Shown here: piece by piece, positions 52,846 through 62,073 of the stretch
How positions within the stretch are numbered: position 1 is the first letter of the stretch
How the letters are laid out: the number at the start of each line of letters is the position of its first letter
Assembly: GCF_016862435.1 (NCBI RefSeq)
Contig: NZ_BOMY01000008.1
Coordinates: 124,001-188,000, forward strand
DNA from: Paractinoplanes tereljensis
GTDB taxonomy: Bacteria; Actinomycetota; Actinomycetes; Mycobacteriales; Micromonosporaceae
Length of the DNA: 64,000 bases
Direction of reading: 5' to 3'
Program-made: the position numbers and the translations under genes
The notes under the pieces: model-generated
Databases searched by the model: none
The model's input: the letters and a program-made list of their open reading frames with translations, nothing else
Told to the model about the DNA's origin: nothing

Positions 52846-54252
52846 TCAGTAAGAACGGGCCAGGATCGCGATCAGGTTCGGCTCGTCGTCGGAGTCGGGC
52901 ATCGTGCCGTCGTCGCGAGTGAGGCAACGGACGGTCACAGCCTTGCCGTTGGCCTCCTTCTCACCCTGCTCGCCGACCGCCGACCAGGGCACCCGGGCCC
53001 AGCCGGTCTGCGCGGCCTCGATCGCCTCGCCCAGCGTCTTGACGTCGACCGTGTTCTCCTCACGGAAGGCCAGCGCGTTGTCGTAGAGCACCTGCTGGTC
53101 GACCTTGAGCCCGCTGGTGACCGCACCCACGACCTCGCCCAGCGCGATCGGGTACTTGGAGCCGTCGATGCGGCGGGCCACCGTCACGTTGCCGGCCGCC
53201 AGGTCACGGGGGCCGATCTCGACCCGGATCGGGATGCCCTGCAGTTCGGCGTCCACCGCACGGCGACCGAACGGGATGTCCGCACGGTCGTCGAGCTTTA
53301 CCCGTACACCTGCGGCTTTGAGATCGTCTCGCAGCTTTGCTGCGGCCTCCGCCACGCCCTCGCCGGCCTTGACCACCATGACCTGCACCTGGATCGGCGC
53401 GAGCCGCGGCGGCAGCCGCAGGCCGTTGTCGTCGCCATGCACCATGATCAGCCCGCCGACCATCCGGGTCGAGGTGCCCCACGAGGTGGTCCAGGCGTGC
53501 TCGACCGTGCGCTCGGCGGACGAGTAGGTGATGTCGAACGCCTTGGCGAAGTTCTGCCCGAGCTCGTGCGACGTGCCCATCTGCAGCGCCTTGGTGTCAC
53601 CCATCATGGCCTCGACGGTCATCGTGTTGGTGGCACCGGCGAACCGCTCGCCCTTGGTCTTGCGGCCGGGCACCACCGGGATGGCCAGCACCTCGGTGAG
53701 GAACGCCTCGTAGACGTTCTTGTGGATGTCGCGGGCGTGCTCCCGGGCGTCGGCCTCGGTGGCGTGCGCGGTGTGCCCCTCCTGCCAGAGGAACTCGGTG
53801 GTGCGCAGGAACGTGCGCGGGCGCAGCTCCCAGCGAACCACGTTGGCCCACTGGTTGAGCAGCAGCGGCAGGTCGCGGTAGGAGTCGACCCACTTGGCCA
53901 TGAACTCGCCGATCACCGTCTCGCTGGTGGGGCGCACGACAAGCGGCTCGGCCAGCTCTTTGCCGCCGGCGTGGGTGACCACGGCCAGCTCGGGCGAGAA
54001 GCCCTCGACGTGGTCGGCCTCGCGGCGCAGGTAGCTCTCCGGGATGAAGAGCGGGAAGTAGGCGTTCTGCACGCCGGCTTCCTTGATGCGCGCGTCCATG
54101 TCGGCCTGCATGCGCTCCCAGATGGCATAACCGACCGGCCGGATGACCATGGTGCCGCGCACCGGCCCGTTGTCGGCCAGCTGCGCCTTGGCGATCAGGT
54201 CCTGGTACCAGCGGGGGAAGTCTTCCGCACGGGGTGTGAGCACACGAGCCAT
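52846..54252 (-). CDS. proS: prolyl-tRNA synthetase, archaeal/eukaryotic-type
   Basis: Charges tRNA-Pro. The 468-residue class-II synthetase shows motif 2 (RWELRPRTFLRTTEFLWQEGHTAH) and ends in ARSY, a C-terminal Tyr form typical of the archaeal/eukaryotic ProRS. It lacks the ~180-residue editing insert (INS) of the usual bacterial ~570-residue enzyme. ATG start, with the adjacent DUF402 gene one base after its stop. Confidence 0.95.
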   Translation of the reverse strand: MARVLTPRAEDFPRWYQDLIAKAQLADNGPVRGTMVIRPVGYAIWERMQADMDARIKEAGVQNAYFPLFIPESYLRREADHVEGFSPELAVVTHAGGKELAEPLVVRPTSETVIGEFMAKWVDSYRDLPLLLNQWANVVRWELRPRTFLRTTEFLWQEGHTAHATEADAREHARDIHKNVYEAFLTEVLAIPVVPGRKTKGERFAGATNTMTVEAMMGDTKALQMGTSHELGQNFAKAFDITYSSAERTVEHAWTTSWGTSTRMVGGLIMVHGDDNGLRLPPRLAPIQVQVMVVKAGEGVAEAAAKLRDDLKAAGVRVKLDDRADIPFGRRAVDAELQGIPIRVEIGPRDLAAGNVTVARRIDGSKYPIALGEVVGAVTSGLKVDQQVLYDNALAFREENTVDVKTLGEAIEAAQTGWARVPWSAVGEQGEKEANGKAVTVRCLTRDDGTMPDSDDEPNLIAILARSY

Positions 54253-54331
54253 GAGGGTGCATCCTAGTCGCGCCGTGCGTGCAACCCGTCGGGTGGGCGT
54301 CCCGTGTCAATTCGGGAAAGGGCGGTGACGG

Positions 54332-54823
54332 ATGGACTTCGACGCGTTCTACCGGGACACCTCCCGGCGCCTGCTGCGATATGCGTACGGGCTGACCGGG
54401 GATCCGGGTGAGGCGCAGGACCTCGTGCAGGAGGCGTACGCCCGGGCCTGGCAGCGCTGGCGGCGGCTGACCGACTACGAGGAGCCGGAGGCCTGGCTGC
54501 GGCTGGTGGTGAACCGGCTGGCCACCGACCGGTGGCGCCGGCTGGGCGTACGCCGGTCGCGGGTCCTGGACCGGCCGGTGCCGGTGGATCCCCCGTCCGA
54601 GGACGTGGTCCTGCTGGTCACCGCCATGCGCACGCTGCCGGCCGCGCATCGGCGGGCGCTCGCCCTGCACTACCTGCTGGACCGGTCGGTGGCCGAGATC
54701 GCCGCGGAGACCGGCGCGTCCACCGGAACGGTGAAGTCCTGGTTGTCCCGCGGCCGGGCGGGTCTCGCGGCCGCGCTCGGCCTGGTTGGTGACGTCAAGG
54801 AAGGGGCGGACCGTGCCCACTGA
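54332..54823 (+). CDS. SigE-family RNA polymerase sigma-70 factor (ECF-like)
   Basis: A 163-residue sigma factor. Region 2 (LLRYAYGLTGDPGEAQDLVQEAYARAW) and region 4 (LDRSVAEIAAETGASTGTVKSWLSRGRAGLA) are clear. The SigE-family actinobacterial type usually lacks long linkers. The next gene starts 11 bases before its stop and encodes a membrane-anchored protein, so it is likely the partner regulator. Confidence 0.9.
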   Translation: MDFDAFYRDTSRRLLRYAYGLTGDPGEAQDLVQEAYARAWQRWRRLTDYEEPEAWLRLVVNRLATDRWRRLGVRRSRVLDRPVPVDPPSEDVVLLVTAMRTLPAAHRRALALHYLLDRSVAEIAAETGASTGTVKSWLSRGRAGLAAALGLVGDVKEGADRAH

Positions 54824-56255
54824 TCTCGACGACCTCTTCGACGCGCTGGGCCGCAACGCCGACGCGCTCCCGCTGGCCGGTGCGTCCGACGCCAAGCGGC
54901 GCGGCCGGCAGCGCACCTGGACCCAGGCGGCGGTGGCCGCGGCGGCCGCGGTGGTGCTGGTAGTGGCCGGCATCGGCATCGCCCTGCGCGACCCGCATCC
55001 GCGCGCGTCCCGCCCGGCGGCGACGCCCACCGTGTCCACTCCGGCGGGCATTCCGGTGGTCGGCACGGTCAAGCTCGGCACCGCCCGCCTCGCGACCGCA
55101 CTGACCGCCCAGGACGGCGAACGGGCGTACACGACGTGGATGAGCCAGGACGACAACACCCAGTGGGTGCTCGGGGCCGACCTGGCGACCGGCACCGAGG
55201 CCTGGCCGGCCCGCCAGATCGACGACAAGGACCGGGCCATCGAGCAGATCCTGGTCGTGCCGTCGGCCGTCCTGGTCGTCACGCTGACCCACAGCGGCGC
55301 CATGCCGGAACGGGCGTTGTACGCGTTCGACCCGGCCAGCGGCGTGCCGCTCTGGCAGGACTACGTGCCGGCCGGCGACTCGGTGGTCTTCACCGATCAG
55401 ATGCTGGTGCGGTCGTCCCGCTCCGAGGGCCTGGTCGAGGGCCTCGACTGGCGCACCGGAGAACAACGCTGGCGGGTGCTGCTGCAGGACGACCGGCCGG
55501 CCCGGACGATCGGCATGCGGGTGGCCGCCGACGAGGAGCGGATCGACCGGGCCGGGCCGCGCCCCGATCTCACCGACGGCCGGGTCGTCGTGGTCACGGT
55601 GGCCGGCCAGGTGCAGGTGCGCCAGGCCGGCACCGGCGAGCTGCTCGCGAACGCCGCGGTGCCGGTCGGTTCCGGGAACACCATGGTGGCGTACGAGGGC
55701 CGGCTGTTCAGCCACGACGAGGCCGACGACAACGGCGGCCCGCACCACATCCGGGCCACCGACCTGACCGGCAGCGGCGCGTCCGCGATCGTCGGCACCG
55801 TGCCGGACCGGTTCCTGACCATGGCGGGCTGCGGGCCGAACCGGATCTGCGTGGTCACCGCCCGGAAGCCGAACTACAAAACCACGGTGCTGACCGCGTT
55901 CGACGCGGCCAAGCGCAAGAAGCTCTGGGAGACGGCAAGCCAGTACGGCGGCGACCAGCTCTCCTCGGCCCGCGGTCGGACGATGCTGAGCGCGCTGGAC
56001 GGTGGCGACGAGATGTTCGACGCCAACGGCACCCGGATCTTCACCGCGACCCTGACCAACGGCTGGCTGGACGCCGGCACCCTGATGATGGTCGCGCCGG
56101 ACGGCACCGGCCGGTGGTCCCGCTTGTCGATCGCCGACCAGAAGCTCACCCCGCTGGGCCCATCGCCGGGCGAACAGCTCGGCTTCTGCGCCTCGACGAG
56201 CACCCTGCTGGCCTGCCCCGCCGAGGCCGGCCTGCGGATCTGGCGGGTCCGCTGA
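54813..56255 (+). CDS. membrane-anchored PQQ/beta-propeller-like protein, probable sigma partner
   Basis: A 480-residue protein with a ~30-residue cytoplasmic head, one membrane segment (~36-58: AAVAAAAAVVLVVAGIGIAL) and an extracytoplasmic ~400-residue beta-rich region with recurring WRVLLQDD, TGEQRW and LWQDYVPAGD-type blades. No zinc-binding anti-sigma motif is visible, so the anti-sigma role is inferred from the 11-base overlap with the sigma gene. The GTG at 54813 has AAGGGG upstream. Confidence 0.75.
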   Translation: MPTDLDDLFDALGRNADALPLAGASDAKRRGRQRTWTQAAVAAAAAVVLVVAGIGIALRDPHPRASRPAATPTVSTPAGIPVVGTVKLGTARLATALTAQDGERAYTTWMSQDDNTQWVLGADLATGTEAWPARQIDDKDRAIEQILVVPSAVLVVTLTHSGAMPERALYAFDPASGVPLWQDYVPAGDSVVFTDQMLVRSSRSEGLVEGLDWRTGEQRWRVLLQDDRPARTIGMRVAADEERIDRAGPRPDLTDGRVVVVTVAGQVQVRQAGTGELLANAAVPVGSGNTMVAYEGRLFSHDEADDNGGPHHIRATDLTGSGASAIVGTVPDRFLTMAGCGPNRICVVTARKPNYKTTVLTAFDAAKRKKLWETASQYGGDQLSSARGRTMLSALDGGDEMFDANGTRIFTATLTNGWLDAGTLMMVAPDGTGRWSRLSIADQKLTPLGPSPGEQLGFCASTSTLLACPAEAGLRIWRVR

Positions 56256-56264
56256 TTACTTGAC

Positions 56265-57341
56265 TTACTTGATGACCCGCCCCCGCAGCACGATCCGCTG
56301 CGGGGCCCGCACCACCCGCAGGTCGACGCGCGGGTCGGCCTCGTAGACCACCAGGTCCGCGAGGCCACCCTCGACCAGCCCCGGAAAGCCGAGCCACTCG
56401 CGAGCTTTCCAGGAGGCGGACGCGATGATGTCGGCCGCCGGAATCCCGGCCTCCTCCATGATCAGCATCTCCTCGGCCGCCAGCCCGTGCCGAATCCCAC
56501 CGCCGGCGTCGGTCCCGATGTAGATCGGCACGCCCGCGTCATGCGCCGCCTTGACGACCTCCGGGAACCGGTCCCGCAGCGCGATCATGTGATCGGCGTA
56601 CCCCGAGAACTTCTCCCGGGCCTGATCAGCGATGCTCCCGAAGGTCCGAATGTTGATCATCGTGGGCACCAGCGCGGTCCCCCGCCGAGCCATCTCGTCG
56701 ATGAGCTCCAGCGACAGTCCCGTCCCGTGCTCGACGGAGTCGACCCCGGCCTTGACCATGATCTCCACCCCCTCCTCGGAGAAGGTGTGCACAGCGGCCC
56801 GAGCGCCGGCGGCATGAGCGGCCTCAACAGCGGCGGTCATGGTCGCGGCGTCCCAGGAGGGTGCGAGATCGCCGACCCCGCGGTCGATCCAGTCCCCCAC
56901 GAGCTTGACCCACCCGGTGCCGGCTTTGGCCTGAGCGGTAACGGTGGCGGCGACGTCCTCAGCCGCGACCTCGATCCCGATGTCCCGCAGATAGCGCCGC
57001 GGAGGCGCCACATGCCGCCCGGCCCGGGCCAGCCGCGGAATCTCCACCTCGTCGTCCAGCTCCGGGTAGGGAAAGGGCGACCCCGCGTCCCGAAGCGCCA
57101 GCACCCCGGCGTCCCGATCGGTGATGGCAAGCTCCCGAGCCTGCTCAACGCTGGTGATCGGCTTGGCCCCATAGGCAATCCCGAGGTGACAGTGCGCATC
57201 AACAAGCCCCGGCACGACAAACCCACCGTCGCTGAGGGTCTCAGCCCCAGCCACGCGCTCAAACGTGACCCGATCCCCCACAAGCCAAAGATCCCGAACC
57301 TCACCCGCAGGCAGGACCGCCCCACGCACATGAAACGCCAT
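56265..57341 (-). CDS. amidohydrolase-superfamily metal-dependent hydrolase
   Basis: A 358-residue TIM-barrel hydrolase. DAHCHLG is the N-terminal H-x-H, WVKLVGDW supplies the bridging-Lys position, VHTFS and VEHGTG give the two His, and GTDAGGG the catalytic Asp, so all metal ligands are present. The beta-sandwich halves flank the barrel. The imidazolonepropionase/prolidase-like group fits, but the substrate is unknown. It starts 25 bp after the remnant Uma2 ORF. Confidence 0.88.
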   Translation of the reverse strand: MAFHVRGAVLPAGEVRDLWLVGDRVTFERVAGAETLSDGGFVVPGLVDAHCHLGIAYGAKPITSVEQARELAITDRDAGVLALRDAGSPFPYPELDDEVEIPRLARAGRHVAPPRRYLRDIGIEVAAEDVAATVTAQAKAGTGWVKLVGDWIDRGVGDLAPSWDAATMTAAVEAAHAAGARAAVHTFSEEGVEIMVKAGVDSVEHGTGLSLELIDEMARRGTALVPTMINIRTFGSIADQAREKFSGYADHMIALRDRFPEVVKAAHDAGVPIYIGTDAGGGIRHGLAAEEMLIMEEAGIPAADIIASASWKAREWLGFPGLVEGGLADLVVYEADPRVDLRVVRAPQRIVLRGRVIK

Positions 57342-57366
57342 GGATAAGTCCTACCCGATCACCGGC

Positions 57367-57513
57367 CTACCTGTATGGATGGTCGGCGGTATGTATCGCG
57401 TCACGATCGCGAGTCATCGGAATGGGAACGACCTCGCCGTCCAGCAGCTCGTAGTAGAAGTCCTCGGGGTAGTCCGCGACATCGTCGAGAGTCAGCCGCA
57501 CCGGCCCGATCAC
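57367..57513 (-). pseudogene. truncated Uma2-like ORF (48 residues)
   Basis: The short ORF starts at GTG 57513, overlapping the Uma2 TGA by four bases, and stops at TAG 57369-57367. Its TLDDVADYPEDFYYELLDGE aligns with the neighbour's TVDDLASLPKDLRYELIDGR (about half identical), after which the sequence diverges and ends. The catalytic core (PD...EVK-type residues) is absent. It is most likely the head of a second Uma2 copy cut off by deletion, though expression as a small protein cannot be excluded. Confidence 0.7.
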
Positions 57514-58106
57514 CAATCGGGTTCTGCGTGGTCGTATTCCGCGCGAAGCTCGGTAAGCGCCGGTAGGTCGACGGTCACCGGGTAGGGCACGTCGGTTGTG
57601 AAGACCTTGCTTGTGCTGGTGACTCTCTCGTACCGACCGTCGTCGCCGATACGGAACTCGGTAAGCAGGACATCCCCGCCGGCCGTGGGATCGACGACCC
57701 AGTAGCTTGGGACTCCCGCAGCCGCGTAGACCTTGGCTTTGGCGCGCGCATCACGAGCCTGAGAGGTCGGCGAGACGACCTCAACGACGAGCAATGCGCC
57801 CTCGATCGGCACGGGGCTGCGCAAGCCCCGTGCCATTCGCCGCACGACCACGTCGGGCCGGGGTTCATTGCGCCGATCGATCGCCAGCGACACGTCGATC
57901 ACGGCCCGATGACCCGGTGGACAATTCAGGCTGAGCATATTGCTCAGCTGAACGCAGACATCCTGATGAAACATTGTGGGGGACGGCAAGATGAGCCTTC
58001 CATCGATCAACTCATAACGAAGATCCTTTGGAAGGCTCGCCAGGTCGTCGACGGTCCAGTCCTGCTTTTCATCCAGCAGGCTCGGCAGCTTAAGGGCCGC
58101 AGTCAT
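57510..58106 (-). CDS. Uma2-family (DUF820) PD-(D/E)XK nuclease-like protein
   Basis: A 198-residue protein. RPDVVV, LLVVEVVSP and KAKVYAAAGVPSYWVVDP hold the PD..E.K-like elements of the Uma2 restriction-endonuclease-fold family, common in actinomycetes and cyanobacteria and often multicopy. The ATG at 58106 is chosen because GAGGAGG lies immediately upstream. The function is unknown (mobile-DNA or defence links are often proposed). Confidence 0.88.
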   Translation of the reverse strand: MTAALKLPSLLDEKQDWTVDDLASLPKDLRYELIDGRLILPSPTMFHQDVCVQLSNMLSLNCPPGHRAVIDVSLAIDRRNEPRPDVVVRRMARGLRSPVPIEGALLVVEVVSPTSQARDARAKAKVYAAAGVPSYWVVDPTAGGDVLLTEFRIGDDGRYERVTSTSKVFTTDVPYPVTVDLPALTELRAEYDHAEPDW

Positions 58107-58167
58107 CGGGACCTCCTCAGGGGATGTCACCAGACTACCTTACCCATGACTACCTCCGCCACCCCGC

Positions 58168-59727
58168 TCACTTCTTGTCGTCGTCGTCCTTTTGGGGCTT
58201 CATCAGCTTGTTGAAGTCGATGTTGGGGAGCTTGAAACCGCCTGCGCCGCCCGCACCACCCAGGGCGTTCGGGTCCAGGCCCGGGGGAAGCTGGGGCATG
58301 CCACCGGGGAAGCCGGGAGGCATGGTGCCGCCGCCCACGCGCGGGCGGGACGAGCCGCCCTTCGTGCCCTTGCGCTTGTTCTTCGGGCTCTTGGTGGCCT
58401 TCCGCCGCGCGCCGGGCAGGCCCATCATGCCGGTCATCTGCTTCATCATCTTCTGCGCGTCGGCGAAGCGGTTCAGCAGCTGGTTGACGTCCATCACCGT
58501 GACGCCCGAGCCGTTCGCGATGCGGGCCCGGCGGGAGCCGTTGAGGATCTTCGGGTTGGAGCGCTCGCCCGGGGTCATCGAGCGGATGATCGCGGTGACC
58601 CGGTCGAAGTGGGAGTCATCCAGGTCGTCCAGCTGGGCCTTCATCTGGCCCATGCCGGGCATCATGCCGAGGATGTTGGCGATCGGGCCCATCTTCCGCA
58701 CGGCGATCAGCTGGTCGAGGAAGTCCTCCAGGGTGAACTGCTCGCCACCGAGCAGCTTGGAGGTCATCTTCTCTTTCTGGTCCTCGTCGAAGGCCAGCTC
58801 GGCCTGCTCGATGAGGGTCAGCACGTCGCCCATGCCGAGGATGCGGCTGGCCATCCGGTCGGGGTGGAAGAGGTCGAAGTCTTCGAGCTTCTCGCCGGTG
58901 GACGCGAACAGGATCGGCTCGCCGGTGACGTGCCGGACGGACAGCGCGGCACCACCGCGGGCGTCGCCGTCGAGCTTGGAGAGGACCACGCCGGTGATGC
59001 CGACGCCGTCGCGGAAGGCCTCGGCGGTCTGCACCGCGTCCTGGCCGACCATCGCGTCGATGACGAAGATGACCTCGTCGGGGTCGACCGCGTCGCGGAT
59101 GTCGCGGGCCTGCTGCATCATGTCGGCGTCGATGCCGAGGCGGCCGGCGGTGTCGACGATGACGATGTCTTTGGCCGTGCGCTTGGCGTGCTCGATCGAG
59201 TCCTTCGCGACCTGCACCGGGTCGCCGACCCCGTTGCCGGGCTGCGGGGCGTAGACGTCGACGCCGGCCCGGCCCGCGAGGACCTGCAGCTGGTTGACCG
59301 CGTTGGGGCGCTGGAGGTCGGCCGCGACCAGCAGCGGCTGGTGCCCCTGGGCCTTCAGCCAGCGGGACAGCTTGCCGGCCAGCGTCGTCTTACCGGAACC
59401 CTGCAGGCCGGCCAGCATGATCACGGTAGGCGGCGTCTTGGCGAACTGGAGACGCCGGCCCTCGCCACCGAGGATGGTGACGAGCTCCTCGTGGACGATC
59501 TTGATGATCTGCTGGGCCGGGTTGAGTGCCTGGGAGACCTCGGCGCCGCGGGCGCGTTCCTTCAGGTTGAAGATGAAGGACTTGACCACGGGCAGCGCGA
59601 CGTCCGCCTCCAGCAGCGCGAGACGGATCTCGCGTGCGGTGGCGTCGATGTCGGCATCGGTGAGCTTGCCCTTGCCGCGAAGCTTGGTGAAGATTCCGGA
59701 CAGGCGGTCACTCAAAGTGTCAAACAC
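58168..59727 (-). CDS. ffh: signal recognition particle protein
   Basis: The SRP54 GTPase that targets membrane proteins. A 519-residue NG-M protein: GLQGSGKTT (P-loop), DTAGRLGID (G3) and SKLDGDARGG (G4/G5). The M domain carries the methionine-rich FLDQLIAVRKMGPIANILGMMPGM. A ~80-residue C-terminal tail is Gly/Pro/Lys-rich. The 4.5S/SRP RNA gene was looked for and not found in the window. Confidence 0.98.
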   Translation of the reverse strand: MFDTLSDRLSGIFTKLRGKGKLTDADIDATAREIRLALLEADVALPVVKSFIFNLKERARGAEVSQALNPAQQIIKIVHEELVTILGGEGRRLQFAKTPPTVIMLAGLQGSGKTTLAGKLSRWLKAQGHQPLLVAADLQRPNAVNQLQVLAGRAGVDVYAPQPGNGVGDPVQVAKDSIEHAKRTAKDIVIVDTAGRLGIDADMMQQARDIRDAVDPDEVIFVIDAMVGQDAVQTAEAFRDGVGITGVVLSKLDGDARGGAALSVRHVTGEPILFASTGEKLEDFDLFHPDRMASRILGMGDVLTLIEQAELAFDEDQKEKMTSKLLGGEQFTLEDFLDQLIAVRKMGPIANILGMMPGMGQMKAQLDDLDDSHFDRVTAIIRSMTPGERSNPKILNGSRRARIANGSGVTVMDVNQLLNRFADAQKMMKQMTGMMGLPGARRKATKSPKNKRKGTKGGSSRPRVGGGTMPPGFPGGMPQLPPGLDPNALGGAGGAGGFKLPNIDFNKLMKPQKDDDDKK

Positions 59728-59792
59728 GGTGCGACTTCCCCGATGGTCAGAAGAGAGACGATGCCGCCAAGCCTAGCCGCCCGCGTGGAAGC

Positions 59793-60020
59793 TCACCGGT
59801 TGCGCATGCGGTACGTCTTCTGCGCTGCCTCGATCCGCCGCTGAGTGCGGGTGCCGGGAGCGAGCGACTTCTTGGCCTTGCCGTACAGATAAACGCCGCC
59901 GACCACGGCAAGCCCGATCAGAGCCAGGTAGAACAGCGGGCCGATGATCGCGTGCAGCACCCAGCCGACCACAACCACCGCACCGATCACCGCGAGCAGG
60001 TATGCGAGAGCCTTGCCCAT
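59793..60020 (-). CDS. small single-pass membrane protein
   Basis: No family is recognised with certainty. The 75-residue protein has a ~40-residue hydrophobic stretch (probably two short helices) near the N-terminus and a basic tail with YGKAKKSL and RTQRRIEAAQKTY. The ATG at 60020 is chosen for GGAGG five bases upstream; a TTG 12 bases earlier was rejected. It lies 65 bp before ffh on the same strand. Confidence 0.65.
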   Translation of the reverse strand: MGKALAYLLAVIGAVVVVGWVLHAIIGPLFYLALIGLAVVGGVYLYGKAKKSLAPGTRTQRRIEAAQKTYRMRNR

Positions 60021-60258
60021 CAGGTCCTCCAAAAACCAGAAAGTGCGTCGACCTCCACGATGCCCCCGCGGGTCAAGCCTTGCCTATCGGCCGCATCCCT
60101 GAAGCACACCCGTAGGGGTCGCTCTCGTCCGTTTTGTCCTACCTCATCGGGTAAATGGCGTATACCGGCGTTATCAGGCGTCACATACGACCGCAACTTC
60201 GAGTCGAGGGCTGCCGTTGAGGGTCAGTGACCGATACGGCGGGCGGAAGGACGACGGC

Positions 60259-62019
60259 GTGCCGATACGGCGGATCCTGCGACACACGCCCTGGCCGGTC
60301 CGGCGGCGGGTGCTGGCCGGCATGCAACACAAGCTGCTGCGCTATGTCCCGGCCGACCGACGCCTGGCCACGGCCCGGCGGGTAGTTCCGCTGACCGGAG
60401 GCCCGCGGCGGGTCCGGGTGGCCGCGCGGGTCACGGACCGGGCAACCCCTTCGGGCGTACGCCGGGAGAACCTCGACCGAGTCGTCACCGCGCTGGAAAC
60501 CGCCGGTGTCGACTGGTTCCGGATCCCGGTCGATGCGGTGACCGGGTCTGCGGTGGCCGTACCGGAAGAGGACCGGGACCGGGTGATCGCCCTGCTCGAA
60601 ACGCTGAGCGCGAGTGACGCCGGGCTGTTGGAGATCGTTCGGCCGCCAGGCCGGAACGGCCGGCGCGGGCGACGGACGGCGACCGTGCTGCGGTTGAGCC
60701 GCCCGGTGACCGATCCACGCGGGACCCTGGTGTTCGGCCCGGAGTACGGCTGCGAGATCGAGTTCTGGCGCAGCGTGAACGGCAACCTGGTCGGACCGCG
60801 CAGCAACCCGGTGTCCGACGTGGTGCCGGCCGACGAACCGGTCGTGGACGCCGGCGAGCCGGTGTTCGGCTCGTTCAGCGCGCCGGACGACCCGGCCTGC
60901 TACCGCACCCGCGAGATCTTCACGATGGTCAGCCCGGACCGGGTCGCGTTCCCGATCGACGTGGTCTACACCTGGGTGGACGGCGGCGACCCGGCCTGGC
61001 GGGAACGCAAGGCCCGGGCGATGTCCGAGAACGGCTGGGTCGCCGAGGTGAGCGGGCTGGCCACCAACGACTCGCGGTACGCGTCCCGGGACGAGTTGCG
61101 CTACTCGCTGCGCGCGCTGCACGCGTTCGCGCCCTGGGTGCGGCACATCTTCCTGGTCACCGACGACCAGGTGCCGGTCTGGCTGGACACCTCGCGGCCG
61201 GACCTGACCGTGGTGAGCCACCGGGAGATCTTCGGCGAGACCGGACTGCTGCCGACCTTCAACTCGCAGGCCATCGAGTCGCGGCTGCACCGGATCCCGG
61301 GGCTGGCCGAGCACTTCCTCTACCTGAACGACGACGTCTTCCTGGCCCGGCCGGTGGCGCCGGAGATGTTCTTCACGCCGGGCGGGCTGACCCGGTTCTT
61401 CCCGTCGACGGCGCTTGTCGACTCGGCGCCGCGGCGGGACGACGACCCACCGGCCAACTCGGCCGGGAAGAACAACCGGCGGCTGATCCAGCAGGCGTTC
61501 GGCCGGGTGCTGACCCGCAAGATGAAGCACACCCCGCACCCGTCCCGGCGCAGCGTGCTGGCCGAGATCGAGCTGCGCTTCGCCGAGCACGTGACGGCGA
61601 CGGCCGAGCACCAGTTCCGGCATCCGGAGGACGTCTCGCTGCTGTCGTCGCTGCAGCAGTACTACAGCTATCTGACCGGGCGCGCGGCCCCCGGCGAGAT
61701 CAAGTACATGTACGCCGACCTGGCCGACTCGGGGACGCCGATGCGGCTGGCCCGGGTGCTGCACGACCGGCACCTGGACGCGTTCTGCCTCAACGACACC
61801 GACTCGACGGCCGCGACCGCCGCCGAGCAGGCCGCGCTCCTGGCCGAGTTCCTGCCGGCCTATCTGCCGTTCCCGTCGCCGTACGAACTGATGACGCCGC
61901 GGCTCACTCGGTTCGAGCTGCCGCGTACGCCGATCGTCGCTCGCCAGCGCCCGCAGCTGGCCCCGGACATCGCGCTGCCGTCGCAGCCGTCCTCCGCATC
62001 CGACTCGTCCGTCGCCTGA
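60259..62019 (+). CDS. Stealth-family sugar-phosphate transferase (capsule/surface glycan)
   Basis: A protein of ~586 residues. The four Stealth conserved regions are visible: CR1 (PIDVVYTWVDGGDP), CR2 (RDELRYSLRALHAFAPWVRHIFLVTDDQVP), CR3 (KMKHTPHPSRRSVLAEIE) and CR4 (FRHPEDVS). Such proteins link hexose-1-phosphate units by phosphodiester bonds in capsules and in GlcNAc-phosphate marking. The GTG at 60259 has GGAAGGA six bases upstream; a TTG at 60217 has a weaker GAGGG. The next gene makes a UDP-sugar acid, consistent with one glycan pathway. Confidence 0.88.
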   Translation: MPIRRILRHTPWPVRRRVLAGMQHKLLRYVPADRRLATARRVVPLTGGPRRVRVAARVTDRATPSGVRRENLDRVVTALETAGVDWFRIPVDAVTGSAVAVPEEDRDRVIALLETLSASDAGLLEIVRPPGRNGRRGRRTATVLRLSRPVTDPRGTLVFGPEYGCEIEFWRSVNGNLVGPRSNPVSDVVPADEPVVDAGEPVFGSFSAPDDPACYRTREIFTMVSPDRVAFPIDVVYTWVDGGDPAWRERKARAMSENGWVAEVSGLATNDSRYASRDELRYSLRALHAFAPWVRHIFLVTDDQVPVWLDTSRPDLTVVSHREIFGETGLLPTFNSQAIESRLHRIPGLAEHFLYLNDDVFLARPVAPEMFFTPGGLTRFFPSTALVDSAPRRDDDPPANSAGKNNRRLIQQAFGRVLTRKMKHTPHPSRRSVLAEIELRFAEHVTATAEHQFRHPEDVSLLSSLQQYYSYLTGRAAPGEIKYMYADLADSGTPMRLARVLHDRHLDAFCLNDTDSTAATAAEQAALLAEFLPAYLPFPSPYELMTPRLTRFELPRTPIVARQRPQLAPDIALPSQPSSASDSSVA

Positions 62020-62073
62020 CGGGTCCCACGACCCAAAGCCGGCCAGCGCCGGCCCCAAAGAGGGGGAAATTTC

